Shown here: positions 53,625-62,438 of the stretch, piece after piece | Position numbering within the stretch: the stretch's first letter is position 1 | How the letters are laid out: the number at the start of each line of letters is the position of its first letter | Assembly (NCBI RefSeq): GCF_008001035.1 | Contig: NZ_CP042856.1 | Location: 806,001 to 870,000, forward strand | Length of the DNA stretch: 64,000 nucleotides | From: Salinibacterium sp. dk2585 | Lineage (GTDB): Bacteria > Actinomycetota > Actinomycetes > Actinomycetales > Microbacteriaceae | Direction: 5' to 3' | The notes under the pieces: model-generated | What the model was told of the DNA's origin: nothing | The model's input: the letters and a program-made list of their open reading frames with translations, nothing else | The model's database searches: none | Translations under genes and position numbers: made by a program

Positions 53625-54794
53625 CTAGTCGCGGCGGCTGCTTGACGAGGCTGCGCGCCTGTGGTGTTCAGCGCTGTCAAGGAAGTCCAGAAGTCGTTGC
53701 CACACCACAGTACGGGCGAAATGACTCACCACGTCGCGGCGCCCATTCTCCCCGTAAGCCTCGCGGACACGCTCGTCGGCAAGTGCCTTCGCGAGCGCGT
53801 CTGCAAGCGTTTCGGGGTCTCCCGCTTTGCATAACCACCCTGTTGCACCGTCCCTAACGGAATCCACTGCACCAGTGGCATCCGTCGTCACGACTGGAAG
53901 GCCCATCGCGGCTGCTTCCAGGACTACGTTTGGGAACCCTTCCCGAAGAGTCGGAAGACACAGCACGTCCATCACCGCGTAGTAGTCACGAGGGTCTGCG
54001 ACATGCCCCGTCTGAATCGCGGCGTTGAGGCTCGCCGTCTCCGCGCCTGCCGATTCATCTATCCCGCCGACAAAGAGAAGCTGGTGCTGGAGTCCGCGCT
54101 TCTGCAACATCTCGCTAGCCGCGGCAAGAACTGACAACCCCTTGTCCTGATTCAGGCGCCCCACGAAACCGATTACCGGGCCCCCGTTCTGCAGTCCTAA
54201 GCTGCTTCGGAGTTCCGCTTCCCGAGTTTCAGATACCGCGTCCGGGCTGAAATGCGAGACGTCGACGCCGTTGGAACTCCCGCGGCCCAACACCACGACC
54301 TTCTCCTCTGAAGCCAAGCGGAGCTCAGTGTAGCGCCGACGCAGGCTAGAGCTGACCGAGAGAACATCGGTAGCAAACCACGCCGAGGCCTTTTCGAGTA
54401 TGAGGAGGACGCGACGCGTAAAACCGCGACTCGTCTCAAGACGGAGGCCTCGCAGATGGTAGATCCTCCGAGGTACTCGACAGATGAACGCACTGAAGCC
54501 ACCAAGAAGACCGGCTTTCGGCGTCCCGATGAGTGTTACGTCTGGTCGAACGCGGCGCATCACGCGGATCCAAGCAACGAGTGCCCGTAGATCGGCCAGA
54601 GGAGCAGGGTCGCGCCGCATGCTTACCTCATGTGTCTTGATCTTCGGCCCCAATGAGGCGAGTTGGGGTCCTGGACTTGTGACGATATGAACGTCCCAGC
54701 CCTCGCTGGCCAAGAACTCGGGGAGGCCTCGCATCAAGACGAGCGACATATCGGACGTGACGCCTATCAGCACGCGGCGTGGTCGACGACTCAC
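53625..54794 (-). CDS. Glycosyltransferase family 4
   Basis: 389 residues. VGFVGRLNQDKGLSVL opens the donor half; PTLREGFPNVVLEAAAMGLPVVTTD carries the Glu pair; GVDVSHFSPDAV is the typical inter-domain segment. The build is close to PglA/WbnH-like enzymes that add the second sugar to a lipid-linked acceptor, which would suit the Pgl genes upstream in the same operon. Its start overlaps the epimerase stop by 4 bp. Confidence 0.86.
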   Translation of the reverse strand: MSRRPRRVLIGVTSDMSLVLMRGLPEFLASEGWDVHIVTSPGPQLASLGPKIKTHEVSMRRDPAPLADLRALVAWIRVMRRVRPDVTLIGTPKAGLLGGFSAFICRVPRRIYHLRGLRLETSRGFTRRVLLILEKASAWFATDVLSVSSSLRRRYTELRLASEEKVVVLGRGSSNGVDVSHFSPDAVSETREAELRSSLGLQNGGPVIGFVGRLNQDKGLSVLAAASEMLQKRGLQHQLLFVGGIDESAGAETASLNAAIQTGHVADPRDYYAVMDVLCLPTLREGFPNVVLEAAAMGLPVVTTDATGAVDSVRDGATGWLCKAGDPETLADALAKALADERVREAYGENGRRDVVSHFARTVVWQRLLDFLDSAEHHRRAASSSSRRD

Positions 54795-55747
54795 GGCGAT
54801 GCTGTCTCAGGAGATAGACCGAACCATCGGATGGTCGCGTCAAGTCCCTCGTCCAAACTGACTGGTGTGACCTCAGGGAACAGTTCGCGCACGCGGCGCC
54901 CGTCCGACTGTGACGCGCGGACATCTCCGACCCTCGCATCAGAGTGCTGCACGTCCAGCGATCGTCCAAGAATTGCTTCCATCCGAGACACGAGTTCAAG
55001 AAGCGTCGTGTTAGTGCCGAACGCAAGGTTCACCGGGTCGTTGGAATATACGATCCGTTCGACGGCGGAGGTGATGACAGCACACACAGTGCCCACGAAT
55101 GTGAAATCTCGCGACTGCAGACCATCCCCATGGATGGTCAGGGACCTCCCGTTGCGAGCTGCATCGAGGAACTGCGGAACAACAGCGGCGTAGGCGTGTC
55201 CCGCGGCCTGTCCTGGCCCGTAGACATTGAAGAAGCGAAATGCAAGATTCTTCATGCCATAGGAGAAGTTGTATGCCAGCGGATAGCCTTCAGTCGCTTG
55301 CTTGCTCACCGCGTAGGGACTCATGGGACGCGTCCATTCGAACTCCGACTTTGGCAGCGCGGGGTTGCTCCCGTATACAGAACTCGAGGAGGCGACGATC
55401 ACTTGTTGAACGCCGTGAGCGCGAGCAGCTTCCAATACATTGAGCGTGCCGGTCGAGTTCGCTTCATGCGTGGGTCGCGGGGCGGCGACGGATCGGGGCA
55501 CGCTCGGGATGGCACCGAGGTGGACGATCGAGTCCACACCCTCTGCCGCCCGATCCAGGGCTTCAAGGTCAAGAATGCTGGCCTCGATGAAATCGGCGTC
55601 AATGCCGTCCAGATTGCTCCGAAACCCGGTGCTCAAGTCATCCATGACGCGCACGGACCACGCTGGTCGTGTCGCATTGATGTGCCGAGCCAGATTCGAT
55701 CCAATGAAGCCGGCGCCGCCGGTGATTAGTACTCTCATCTCTTCCAT
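54791..55747 (-). CDS. NAD-dependent sugar epimerase/dehydratase
   Basis: 318 residues of the extended SDR family: [17 protein letters not shown], then VASSSSVYG, and YAVSKQATE with catalytic Tyr-x3-Lys. Substrate probably UDP-glucose or UDP-GlcNAc (4-epimerase type), giving UDP-GalNAc for later glycosyltransferases; a decarboxylase/epimerase role on UDP-uronates is less likely. The first ATG (55747) is chosen; a second ATG three codons in is possible. Part of the minus-strand pgl operon. Confidence 0.84.
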   Translation of the reverse strand: MEEMRVLITGGAGFIGSNLARHINATRPAWSVRVMDDLSTGFRSNLDGIDADFIEASILDLEALDRAAEGVDSIVHLGAIPSVPRSVAAPRPTHEANSTGTLNVLEAARAHGVQQVIVASSSSVYGSNPALPKSEFEWTRPMSPYAVSKQATEGYPLAYNFSYGMKNLAFRFFNVYGPGQAAGHAYAAVVPQFLDAARNGRSLTIHGDGLQSRDFTFVGTVCAVITSAVERIVYSNDPVNLAFGTNTTLLELVSRMEAILGRSLDVQHSDARVGDVRASQSDGRRVRELFPEVTPVSLDEGLDATIRWFGLSPETASP

Positions 55748-55753
55748 TCTCGT

Positions 55754-56389
55754 TCAGCGAGCTGGGACGCCCCTAACGATCCTTCGCTCAGCAACGTTCC
55801 GCACGACGCACGCTGCTGCGCCCACCGTGCTATCGGCTCCGACCTGCAGGCCCTGCAACACGACAGCGCCGGCACCGATAAGCGATCGAGAGCCAACAGT
55901 GACGTTGCCAGAGATGATGGCGCCCGGATTGACCGAGACGTAGGCGCCGAGTGTCACATCGTGGCCGATCGTTGCGTTGGGATTGAGGTGAACACTACGG
56001 CCGAGAGCGACGTTGGTCGACACCTGCACTCCTGAGCAGATGACGCTGCCCGCGCCTATCGTGGACACGCTTCCGATGACTGCGTTCGGATGGACGAGGG
56101 TCGCCAGCTCGACACCAAGCGCGAGGATCTCGTCGGTGACAGTCGCGCGAACGTTCGGAGCGCCTATCGAGACGACAAACCGTGCCCCACGTTCTGCAAT
56201 CGTCGACACGTCACGTCCCAGGTATGCCACGCCGCGCTCCTGGAGGCGATCACGGTTGAACTCACTGGGCCCGGAGTCCAGCACGCCGAGAAGGTCGAAC
56301 AGCTGCTCCCGCCGATTGATCGCATCGATGACATCCAGAGTCTCGCGCCCGAAGCCCCCGGCTCCAACAACGATGAGTGGTTGGGTCAT
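55754..56389 (-). CDS. pglD: Sugar N-acetyltransferase, PglD/NeuD type
   Basis: 211 residues. An N-terminal Rossmann-like part starts LIVVGAGGFGRETLDV; the C-terminal left-handed beta-helix has NPNATIGHDVTLGAYVSVNPGA, with the His equivalent to the catalytic base of PglD, and ends VRGVPAR. In the bacillosamine pathway it acetylates the 4-amino group made by the aminotransferase. It overlaps the sugar transferase gene by one base (TGATG). Confidence 0.85.
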   Translation of the reverse strand: MTQPLIVVGAGGFGRETLDVIDAINRREQLFDLLGVLDSGPSEFNRDRLQERGVAYLGRDVSTIAERGARFVVSIGAPNVRATVTDEILALGVELATLVHPNAVIGSVSTIGAGSVICSGVQVSTNVALGRSVHLNPNATIGHDVTLGAYVSVNPGAIISGNVTVGSRSLIGAGAVVLQGLQVGADSTVGAAACVVRNVAERRIVRGVPAR

Positions 56390-57012
56390 CAGGTTTGGTC
56401 CCCCCGGTCGCCTCGGAACTCTTCCATCGTGGCGTTGCCGTCGGATGTGATCCCCTCCCGTCGAAGCACCGTCGCGACCGTTCGCGCGATAATGGAGAGG
56501 TCCAGTGCTAGAGAACGTCGATCAACGTACTCGACGTCAAGATCAAGACGCTCGGTCCAAGTGATGGCGTTTCGTCCGGAGACCTGCGCGAGTCCCGTGA
56601 CACCAGGCCGGACCTCGTGTCGCCGCGCGTGATGAGGGGAGTACCTCTCTAGATAGGAGACGAGCAAGGGACGCGGGCCGACGATGCTCATATCCCCCTT
56701 GAACACGTTGATCAGAGAGGGCAGCTCGTCAAGACTCGTCGACCGCAGGCGGCGTCCGAATGGACTGAGTCGCTCGGCATCCGATTCCACGCCTTGCCCG
56801 GGGGAGGCGTCGCGCATGCTGCGAAACTTGTAGAGGGTGAACACCTGCCCGTGCAGACCGGGTCGAGGCTGTTTGAAGATCACGGGCCTGCCCAAGTCCC
56901 GTGCGACGAGAGCCGCGGTGACAGCCATGATCGGCGACGCCAATACGAGAGCGACGCCCGCGATCAGGATGTCGCCGCACCTTTTGATCACGTCGTACGG
57001 TTTCCTGGCCAC
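56389..57012 (-). CDS. pglC: Monotopic phosphoglycosyl transferase, PglC type
   Basis: Initiates glycan assembly by moving a sugar-1-phosphate from UDP-sugar to undecaprenyl phosphate. 207 residues: the re-entrant helix KRCGDILIAGVALVLASPIM with its Ser-Pro break, VIFKQPRPGLHGQVFTLYKF, catalytic Asp-Glu in STSLDELPSL, and GDMSIVGPRPLL. It is the short form without extra N-terminal helices, as in PglC. I chose GTG 57012, 8 nt after GGAG; GTG 57018, inside the aminotransferase stop, is the alternative. Confidence 0.9.
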   Translation of the reverse strand: MARKPYDVIKRCGDILIAGVALVLASPIMAVTAALVARDLGRPVIFKQPRPGLHGQVFTLYKFRSMRDASPGQGVESDAERLSPFGRRLRSTSLDELPSLINVFKGDMSIVGPRPLLVSYLERYSPHHARRHEVRPGVTGLAQVSGRNAITWTERLDLDVEYVDRRSLALDLSIIARTVATVLRREGITSDGNATMEEFRGDRGDQT

Positions 57013-57014
57013 GT

Positions 57015-58145
57015 TCACTTCTCCAGGAACGTAGAGATGCGGGCAAACACCCGCTGAATCTGCGACTCGGTCAATGCCGAGCCGCTGGGAAGCGTGAGGC
57101 CGGACCCAAACAGTTCCGCTGACGCTCCGGTGACATAGGACCTGCACGCTGAAAAAACCGGCTGCATGTGCATGGGCTTCCAAAGAGGGCGGCTTTCGAT
57201 ATCGTCGGCACCGAGCCAGGCACTTAACTCGGAAGGCAACCACCCCGTAGATTCGGAGTCCACCAGGATCGACGTCAGCCAGAAATTGTCTTCTGCATCG
57301 GTTTCGCCTCCGAATATCGACACACCTTCGATGCCAGCGAAGAACGCGCGGTACCTCTCGCGGAGTTGCCTGCGGCGTGCGATCATCTCGTCGAGTCGCG
57401 CGAGTTGCGCCCGGCCAAGAGCAGCAAGGAGATTGCTCAATCGATAGTTGTAACCGATCTCCGTGTGCTCATAGTGGAGAACAGGCTGCCTTGCTTGCGT
57501 GGCGAGGTAACGCGCGCGCAACGCCAGCGGCTCGTCATCGGTCAGGAGCATTCCGCCGCCGGACGTGGTCATGATCTTGTTGCCGTTGAACGACACCGCA
57601 GCGGCGACGCCGAAAGACCCAGCGGGCGACCCGTTGTGAGAAGCCCCGAGGGACTCCGCCGCGTCGGACAGAACCGGAACGCCGTACTCATCGGCTAACA
57701 GCATGATGCGCGAGTAATCGGCCACCTTGCCCAGGAGGTCAACGGGAAGGATCGCGACGACCCTCTCGCCACGTCGTGCGAAGTCGCTCAGCGCCTCCTC
57801 TAGAAGGTCGACGTCCATGTTGCCACTTCGGATATCCGAATCGATAAACACTGGTTCGGCGCCTACATAGCGGATCGCGTTCGCTGTCGCTGCGAAAGTC
57901 ATCGACGATGTAAGCACGACGTCGCCGGGCTGGACTTCCATGCCCAGCAATGCCAGATGCAACGCCGCTGTGCCTGAGCTCAGAGCGACTGCGTGACGAC
58001 GTCCCGTTCGATCCGCGATCTCACGTTCGAACGCGTCAACGTCGGGCCCGAGCGGCGCTATCCAACCCGAATGGATGGCGCCAACGATCGCGTCTTCCTC
58101 TGCCTTGCCGACATCCGGCGAAGACATGTAGATCCTCTCGCTCAT
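57015..58145 (-). CDS. pglE: Sugar aminotransferase, PglE type (DegT/DnrJ/EryC1/StrS)
   Basis: PLP enzyme adding the 4-amino group to a UDP-4-keto-6-deoxy sugar. 376 residues: LSSGTAALHLALLG, VLPVDLLGK-like strand, SDAAESLGA (Asp to the pyridine nitrogen), and the PLP lysine in SFNGNKIMTTSGGG. ATG 58145 lies in the ATGA overlap with the dehydratase gene; the frame is open upstream but only the downstream part matches. GNKIMTTSGGG is the pattern seen in PglE and related 4-aminotransferases. Confidence 0.89.
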   Translation of the reverse strand: MSERIYMSSPDVGKAEEDAIVGAIHSGWIAPLGPDVDAFEREIADRTGRRHAVALSSGTAALHLALLGMEVQPGDVVLTSSMTFAATANAIRYVGAEPVFIDSDIRSGNMDVDLLEEALSDFARRGERVVAILPVDLLGKVADYSRIMLLADEYGVPVLSDAAESLGASHNGSPAGSFGVAAAVSFNGNKIMTTSGGGMLLTDDEPLALRARYLATQARQPVLHYEHTEIGYNYRLSNLLAALGRAQLARLDEMIARRRQLRERYRAFFAGIEGVSIFGGETDAEDNFWLTSILVDSESTGWLPSELSAWLGADDIESRPLWKPMHMQPVFSACRSYVTGASAELFGSGLTLPSGSALTESQIQRVFARISTFLEK

Positions 58146-59941
58146 GGCAGCTTCACTCCGCATCGTCGCAACCACTCTGCCCTGTCGAGGTGATCCGGTG
58201 CTAGCGCCTCGACCCGAGCGTGCGAGATCTTCGGGTGACGCGGACGGGCGTCCGATTCATTCTCGCCGAGGAGCTCCTCATGAAGCTTCTCGCCCGGGCG
58301 GAGACCCGTGAAGACGATCTCCACGTCCTTACCCGACATCTCGATCATTCGTCGAGCGACATCGAGAATACGCACCGGCTCGCCCATATCGAGAATCAGC
58401 ACCTCACCCGGTTCTCCGATGCCGCCCGCCTGCACCACGAGTTGGCACGCCTCCGGGATCGTCATGAAGAAGCGTGTCACGTCGGGGTGTGTCACTGTGA
58501 GAGGGCCACCGGCGGCGATCAGGGAACTGAAGGTCGGCAGCATCGAGCCGCGACTTCCAATCACGTTGCCGAAGCGCACAGAGAGATACCGCCTACCGGT
58601 CTCTTCTGCCGCCCACGACGTCAGCTTCTCGGCGACCCGCTTCGAGTGGCCCAGCACGCTCGTGGGGTTCGCTGCTTTATCGGTCGAGATATTGACGAAG
58701 GTGACCACTCCGACGCTTCGTGCTGCGTCCAGCACGTTGAGCGTCCCCAGCACATTCGTCTGCCATGCCTCTTCTGGGTACTGCTCGAGCATGGGGAGGT
58801 GCTTGAGAGCCGCAGCGTGAAAAACGACCTCGGGGCGACGATCCGCGAAAATGCGCAAAAGTGTATCGCGATCGCGAATATCCGCCAGGATCACGTTCTT
58901 GGTGTCCAGCAAGCCGTGCCCATCGACCGAGAGTTGAGACGATTGAAGGCCGGATTCGTCTCGGTCGAGCATCATCAATTCGGCGGGCGAGAACTTCGCG
59001 ATTTGTTGCGACAGGACGGAGCCGATGGACCCGCCTGCGCCCGTGACCAAGACGCGCTTGCCCGTCAGGTAGTCCGCAATGGACTCGACATCCGTGTCGA
59101 CCGGGTTTCGGCCGATCAGGTCCTCGATCGAGACTTCCTTCAGATCCTTCAGCCCGGACTTGCCGTCGAGGATATCGCTGAGAAGCGGAAAGACGAGCAT
59201 TCGCAAGCCAGCTTCATCAGCTTGGTCTTTGATCTTGCGGATCAGTGTCGAGTCCGCGCGTCCGATGCACACGATGAGCGTCGTGGCCTCGCAGTCTCGC
59301 GCGATTTTCTGGAGTTGGGAACCGGGGCCAAGCACCGGTACGCCGCTGATCGAGAAGTTGCTCTTCGCCGGGCTGTCGTCGATTAGCCCGACCGGGAGAT
59401 AGCGTGACGTCCGCGTCGTGAGCATTTGTGGGATGACAAAGTTCGCGAGGTCACCCGCTCCGTACACGAGGGTGTTCTCGGCAGCATCGGTAGGCTTCAA
59501 CTTGCGCTCCCAAAGGAGCCGGCGCATGTACCGTGCACCGCCCATGAGGACGAGAGCCATCGGCAATGCCACGAGAACAGTGCTTCTGGGGATCTTGAAG
59601 AGTGTCCCCGCGACGAGGACGGGAATAGCGATGATGAGCGCTGTCGTGGCTACAGTCACGGCGAGTGCCCGGACCTCATGGAACGAGCCGATGCGGTATC
59701 TGCCGCGGTAAAGATTGAAACCCCAACGCCCGAGAGCAAACTGAAGAGCCATCGCGACCACACAGAGGATCACGATAGACGGGACGAACACGTTCCTGAG
59801 TGCGAATTCATATCTGAAGACGGCGGCGAAAGCCAGGGATGCTGACCAGGATGCAGCATCGAAGACGTACTGCCCGCCGATATTACGACGCACCGCGCGG
59901 GCACGTGCGCGAAGTGTGGCCTCAAGGGTTGGTGAACTCAT
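58142..59941 (-). CDS. pglF: UDP-sugar 4,6-dehydratase, membrane type (PglF/WbpM/CapD)
   Basis: Makes the UDP-4-keto-6-deoxy sugar from UDP-GlcNAc. 599 residues: four hydrophobic helices in the first 140, a first Rossmann domain (TLVYGAGDLANF), then the catalytic SDR domain with LVTGAGGSIGSVLSQQI, FHAAALKHLPMLE and ISTDKAANPTS. The usual Tyr-x3-Lys reads LGHSK, so the Tyr is replaced by Leu; WbpM-family enzymes also lack this Tyr (Met is common). Full-length form with membrane anchor. Translationally coupled to pglE. Confidence 0.92.
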   Translation of the reverse strand: MSSPTLEATLRARARAVRRNIGGQYVFDAASWSASLAFAAVFRYEFALRNVFVPSIVILCVVAMALQFALGRWGFNLYRGRYRIGSFHEVRALAVTVATTALIIAIPVLVAGTLFKIPRSTVLVALPMALVLMGGARYMRRLLWERKLKPTDAAENTLVYGAGDLANFVIPQMLTTRTSRYLPVGLIDDSPAKSNFSISGVPVLGPGSQLQKIARDCEATTLIVCIGRADSTLIRKIKDQADEAGLRMLVFPLLSDILDGKSGLKDLKEVSIEDLIGRNPVDTDVESIADYLTGKRVLVTGAGGSIGSVLSQQIAKFSPAELMMLDRDESGLQSSQLSVDGHGLLDTKNVILADIRDRDTLLRIFADRRPEVVFHAAALKHLPMLEQYPEEAWQTNVLGTLNVLDAARSVGVVTFVNISTDKAANPTSVLGHSKRVAEKLTSWAAEETGRRYLSVRFGNVIGSRGSMLPTFSSLIAAGGPLTVTHPDVTRFFMTIPEACQLVVQAGGIGEPGEVLILDMGEPVRILDVARRMIEMSGKDVEIVFTGLRPGEKLHEELLGENESDARPRHPKISHARVEALAPDHLDRAEWLRRCGVKLP

Positions 59942-59950
59942 CGCAAACGA

Positions 59951-61297
59951 TCATTCCACGTTGCGAGGCGGGAGACCTGCCACAGCGGTGGTGTCGCGTC
60001 CAGTGAGCGTCATGAGATTCGCCAATGCGAGCGGTAGAAACAGAGCCCAAACGTGCCCAGGTGCCTGCAGATAGGGATTCGTGGCGTTAGCAATGAGCAT
60101 TGAGAGCCCCGCAACGGAGGTCACCGTGAGCGAGGGCAAGAGGGCAGGGGCGCTGGCGGCGGCTCTCTTGAGTAGGATCGCCGCCAGACACGCAAGCACC
60201 CCGACGAACAACACACCGACAAGCCCGACGTTGAAGAGGAAGAGGTGGTACTGCAGTTCGAGCACCCATGGGCGTTCCGACGTTCGCGAATAGTCCGGCA
60301 CGCGCGCGCCGAAACCAGCGCCGAACACCGGGTTCTGTTGCCACGCCTGGATGAGCTTCCAGGCTTGTTCGGAGCGGATGGATTGATCGACACTGCCACT
60401 TCCGGTCGGCCCCGTGAGGAAAGCGCGTACGGAATCCAGTGCCCGGACCACCGGTCCAAAGGCTGCAATTCGCGGCGCCAAGGTGATCGCAAGGACGCTC
60501 GCCACACTGCATGTGGCCAGGAAGGCAACAATCAGTTTGGGCGAGAGTCGGACTGGGGTGGAAACCGGTCGCGGACGCAGGACTGCGTTGACAATGAGGC
60601 CGAGGAGCGGGGCGGCGACGATCACGAGCACGATCGCTTCGCGGCTGGAAACGAACGCTGCCCCAGCAGCGAGCAGTGCGCAGACCGCCCGTACTCCCCA
60701 ACGGGGTAGTAAATCGTCTTGTCGGACTAGGAGTGACGCGGCCCACATGGGCCCCAACGCCGCGAGCGACGAGAGTCCATAGAATCGAGCCTGGCTTGAG
60801 CCGCCCCCGAACGTTGCGCCGAGGCCGGTGGCTTCTTCTAGCCACTCCGGAACCAACTGTGGAATGCGCTCGGCTTCGCCCCCGACAAACAGAAGGATCA
60901 ATACGCCAATCGCGATCGTGGACACTGAGGCGGCGCGGAAGAACCAGAAGAGCATCCGCTGAGTTGTGGCAACTGCGCATAGTAGGTAGAGGACCGGAGC
61001 GGCGAAGTACACCAGCACGGTGAATACCAAGCCGGGGTTCCCGGGCCCGATCAACGTGCCGTAAACGCCTAAGAGTCCAAGGACGACTGCAATCGCCAAC
61101 AACTCGCGCGAGACGGCCGGCCGGCGGACCCAAATCGCGAGCAACGCGAGCGATCCGAGACCGAAGAACACGCTGTAAAGGATGGCGTTGTGAGACACCG
61201 GCCGAAACATGATGTACGCGATCGCGACAGCAGATAGTCCCACGGCCAACGGGCCGCATCGCAGCAGCCTAGATCGAAGTCGTTCTTGCCTCGTCAT
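59951..61297 (-). CDS. wzy: O-antigen polymerase/ligase-like membrane protein, copy two
   Basis: 448 residues with about eleven to twelve transmembrane helices. The extracytoplasmic loop carries SIRSEQAWKLIQAWQQNPVFGAGFGARVP (key GAGFG) and the following LELQYHLFLFNVGLVGVLF, resembling Wzy polymerases. It is second in the minus-strand operon after the chain-length protein, which favours the polymerase role here. Sequence alone cannot separate polymerase from ligase. Confidence 0.78.
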   Translation of the reverse strand: MTRQERLRSRLLRCGPLAVGLSAVAIAYIMFRPVSHNAILYSVFFGLGSLALLAIWVRRPAVSRELLAIAVVLGLLGVYGTLIGPGNPGLVFTVLVYFAAPVLYLLCAVATTQRMLFWFFRAASVSTIAIGVLILLFVGGEAERIPQLVPEWLEEATGLGATFGGGSSQARFYGLSSLAALGPMWAASLLVRQDDLLPRWGVRAVCALLAAGAAFVSSREAIVLVIVAAPLLGLIVNAVLRPRPVSTPVRLSPKLIVAFLATCSVASVLAITLAPRIAAFGPVVRALDSVRAFLTGPTGSGSVDQSIRSEQAWKLIQAWQQNPVFGAGFGARVPDYSRTSERPWVLELQYHLFLFNVGLVGVLFVGVLACLAAILLKRAAASAPALLPSLTVTSVAGLSMLIANATNPYLQAPGHVWALFLPLALANLMTLTGRDTTAVAGLPPRNVE

Positions 61298-61312
61298 CGT
61301 GTCGAGACGTTC

Positions 61313-62326
61313 CTACCGGCGGCGTGCGAACGCATCGACGCCGTTCGTTGAAACGTCTGCAAGAACCCAGCCGACGACCTCGGTGCCAGCAAGGGCGAGA
61401 GTGTCGGCAGCAGTGGCGAGTTCCGCCGTAGTGGTTCTACTTTGCGTCGCAACGACGATCGCATGATTCGCGGCGAGAACTTGCTCGTCGATGTCCCTCC
61501 GAGCTGGATCGGCGACGGTGGCCGGGATCCCGACGTGCTCGGCGAGTTCCATTGCGATGCGGCGCCCCTTTCCATCGCCGACCGAAAGCACGATGTCGGC
61601 TCTGATAGCTGTCGCTTCCTGAAATACGAGCGCGATTCTTCTGACGTCCTCGGCCTCGTTCTTTTTCGTCACGATGCCCAGGAGCGGTGCGGAGGCAAAG
61701 CGCTCCAGTTCGGCAGGGCCATAGACGCGAGGGGAGACCCACTCCCTCACAAAAATGATGGCGAGTCCAAGGAAGAACGCGGCCAGGATGCCGAAGCCAA
61801 TCACAAGGGGGATGTTCGGTGTGTGCATCGCGGTGGGTTCCGCGGCTCTCTGTACCACCTGAACATCGATGAGGACGTCAGTATCGCGGCGCTCCACGCT
61901 GAGCACTCGTGCCATCTCATCGGCGATGCCGTTCGCGATCTGAGCTGCCTCGGTGCGGTCTGGCCATTCGACGATCAATTCGATGATCGCTGTGTCCAGC
62001 GCGGAAAGCGCTGTGACTGCTCGCGCGAGTTCCCGACTCGTCACAGCCAAGCCCAGATCATCAATAACGGGATCCAGGATAGCGTCCGTGGTGGCGAGGC
62101 GCTTGAAAGTGATCGTCTGGTAATTGGCGTATGCCGCCGCTTGTTGCAGCGCGGGCTTGGTCGCGTCGTCCGGGAGGCGCGGCTCAACATGGATGAGCGC
62201 CGAAGCTTGGTATGTAGTAGGCGCCGCGAGGGCGTACGCGCCTGCAGCCACGAGTGCGACGAGCAGCGTAGCGACGAGGATGTGGCTTCCGCGGGCAATG
62301 GTCCGGATGATCTCGCTCAGGGTCAC
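61313..62326 (-). CDS. wzz: Wzz-type chain-length protein fused to a degenerate BY-kinase-like domain
   Basis: 337 residues. LSEIIRTIARGSHILVATLLVALVAAGAYAL starts the Wzz domain (helix about residues 15-35), and a second helix near residue 185 (LVIGFGILAAFFLGLAIIF) ends it. The C-terminal 120 residues follow the BY-kinase layout, but the Walker A place reads SVGDGKGRRIAM, lacking Lys-Ser/Thr; ANHAIVVATQSRTTTAEL and VVGWVLADV match later strands. No tyrosine-rich tail. GTG 62326 is chosen because TACTGT ends 7 nt upstream. First gene of the pgl operon. Confidence 0.8.
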   Translation of the reverse strand: MTLSEIIRTIARGSHILVATLLVALVAAGAYALAAPTTYQASALIHVEPRLPDDATKPALQQAAAYANYQTITFKRLATTDAILDPVIDDLGLAVTSRELARAVTALSALDTAIIELIVEWPDRTEAAQIANGIADEMARVLSVERRDTDVLIDVQVVQRAAEPTAMHTPNIPLVIGFGILAAFFLGLAIIFVREWVSPRVYGPAELERFASAPLLGIVTKKNEAEDVRRIALVFQEATAIRADIVLSVGDGKGRRIAMELAEHVGIPATVADPARRDIDEQVLAANHAIVVATQSRTTTAELATAADTLALAGTEVVGWVLADVSTNGVDAFARRR

Positions 62327-62333
62327 CGCATTT

Positions 62334-62339
62334 ACAGTA
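62334..62339 (-). promoter_or_regulatory. Candidate -10 element TACTGT of the wzz-wzy-pgl operon
   Basis: Minus-strand TACTGT is followed by 7 nt and GTG 62326. All nine genes down to 52587 are on this strand with overlaps or gaps of at most 15 bp, so this may drive the whole operon. Confidence 0.5.
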
Positions 62340-62438
62340 GTTGCTCTGGAGTACCTTCGCGCACCCTCTCGGCAACCGGCTCGCGTAGCCGTCGATTGGT
62401 AGACTCCCGAAGTCCGTCTTCCGACCCGAAAGGCACCC

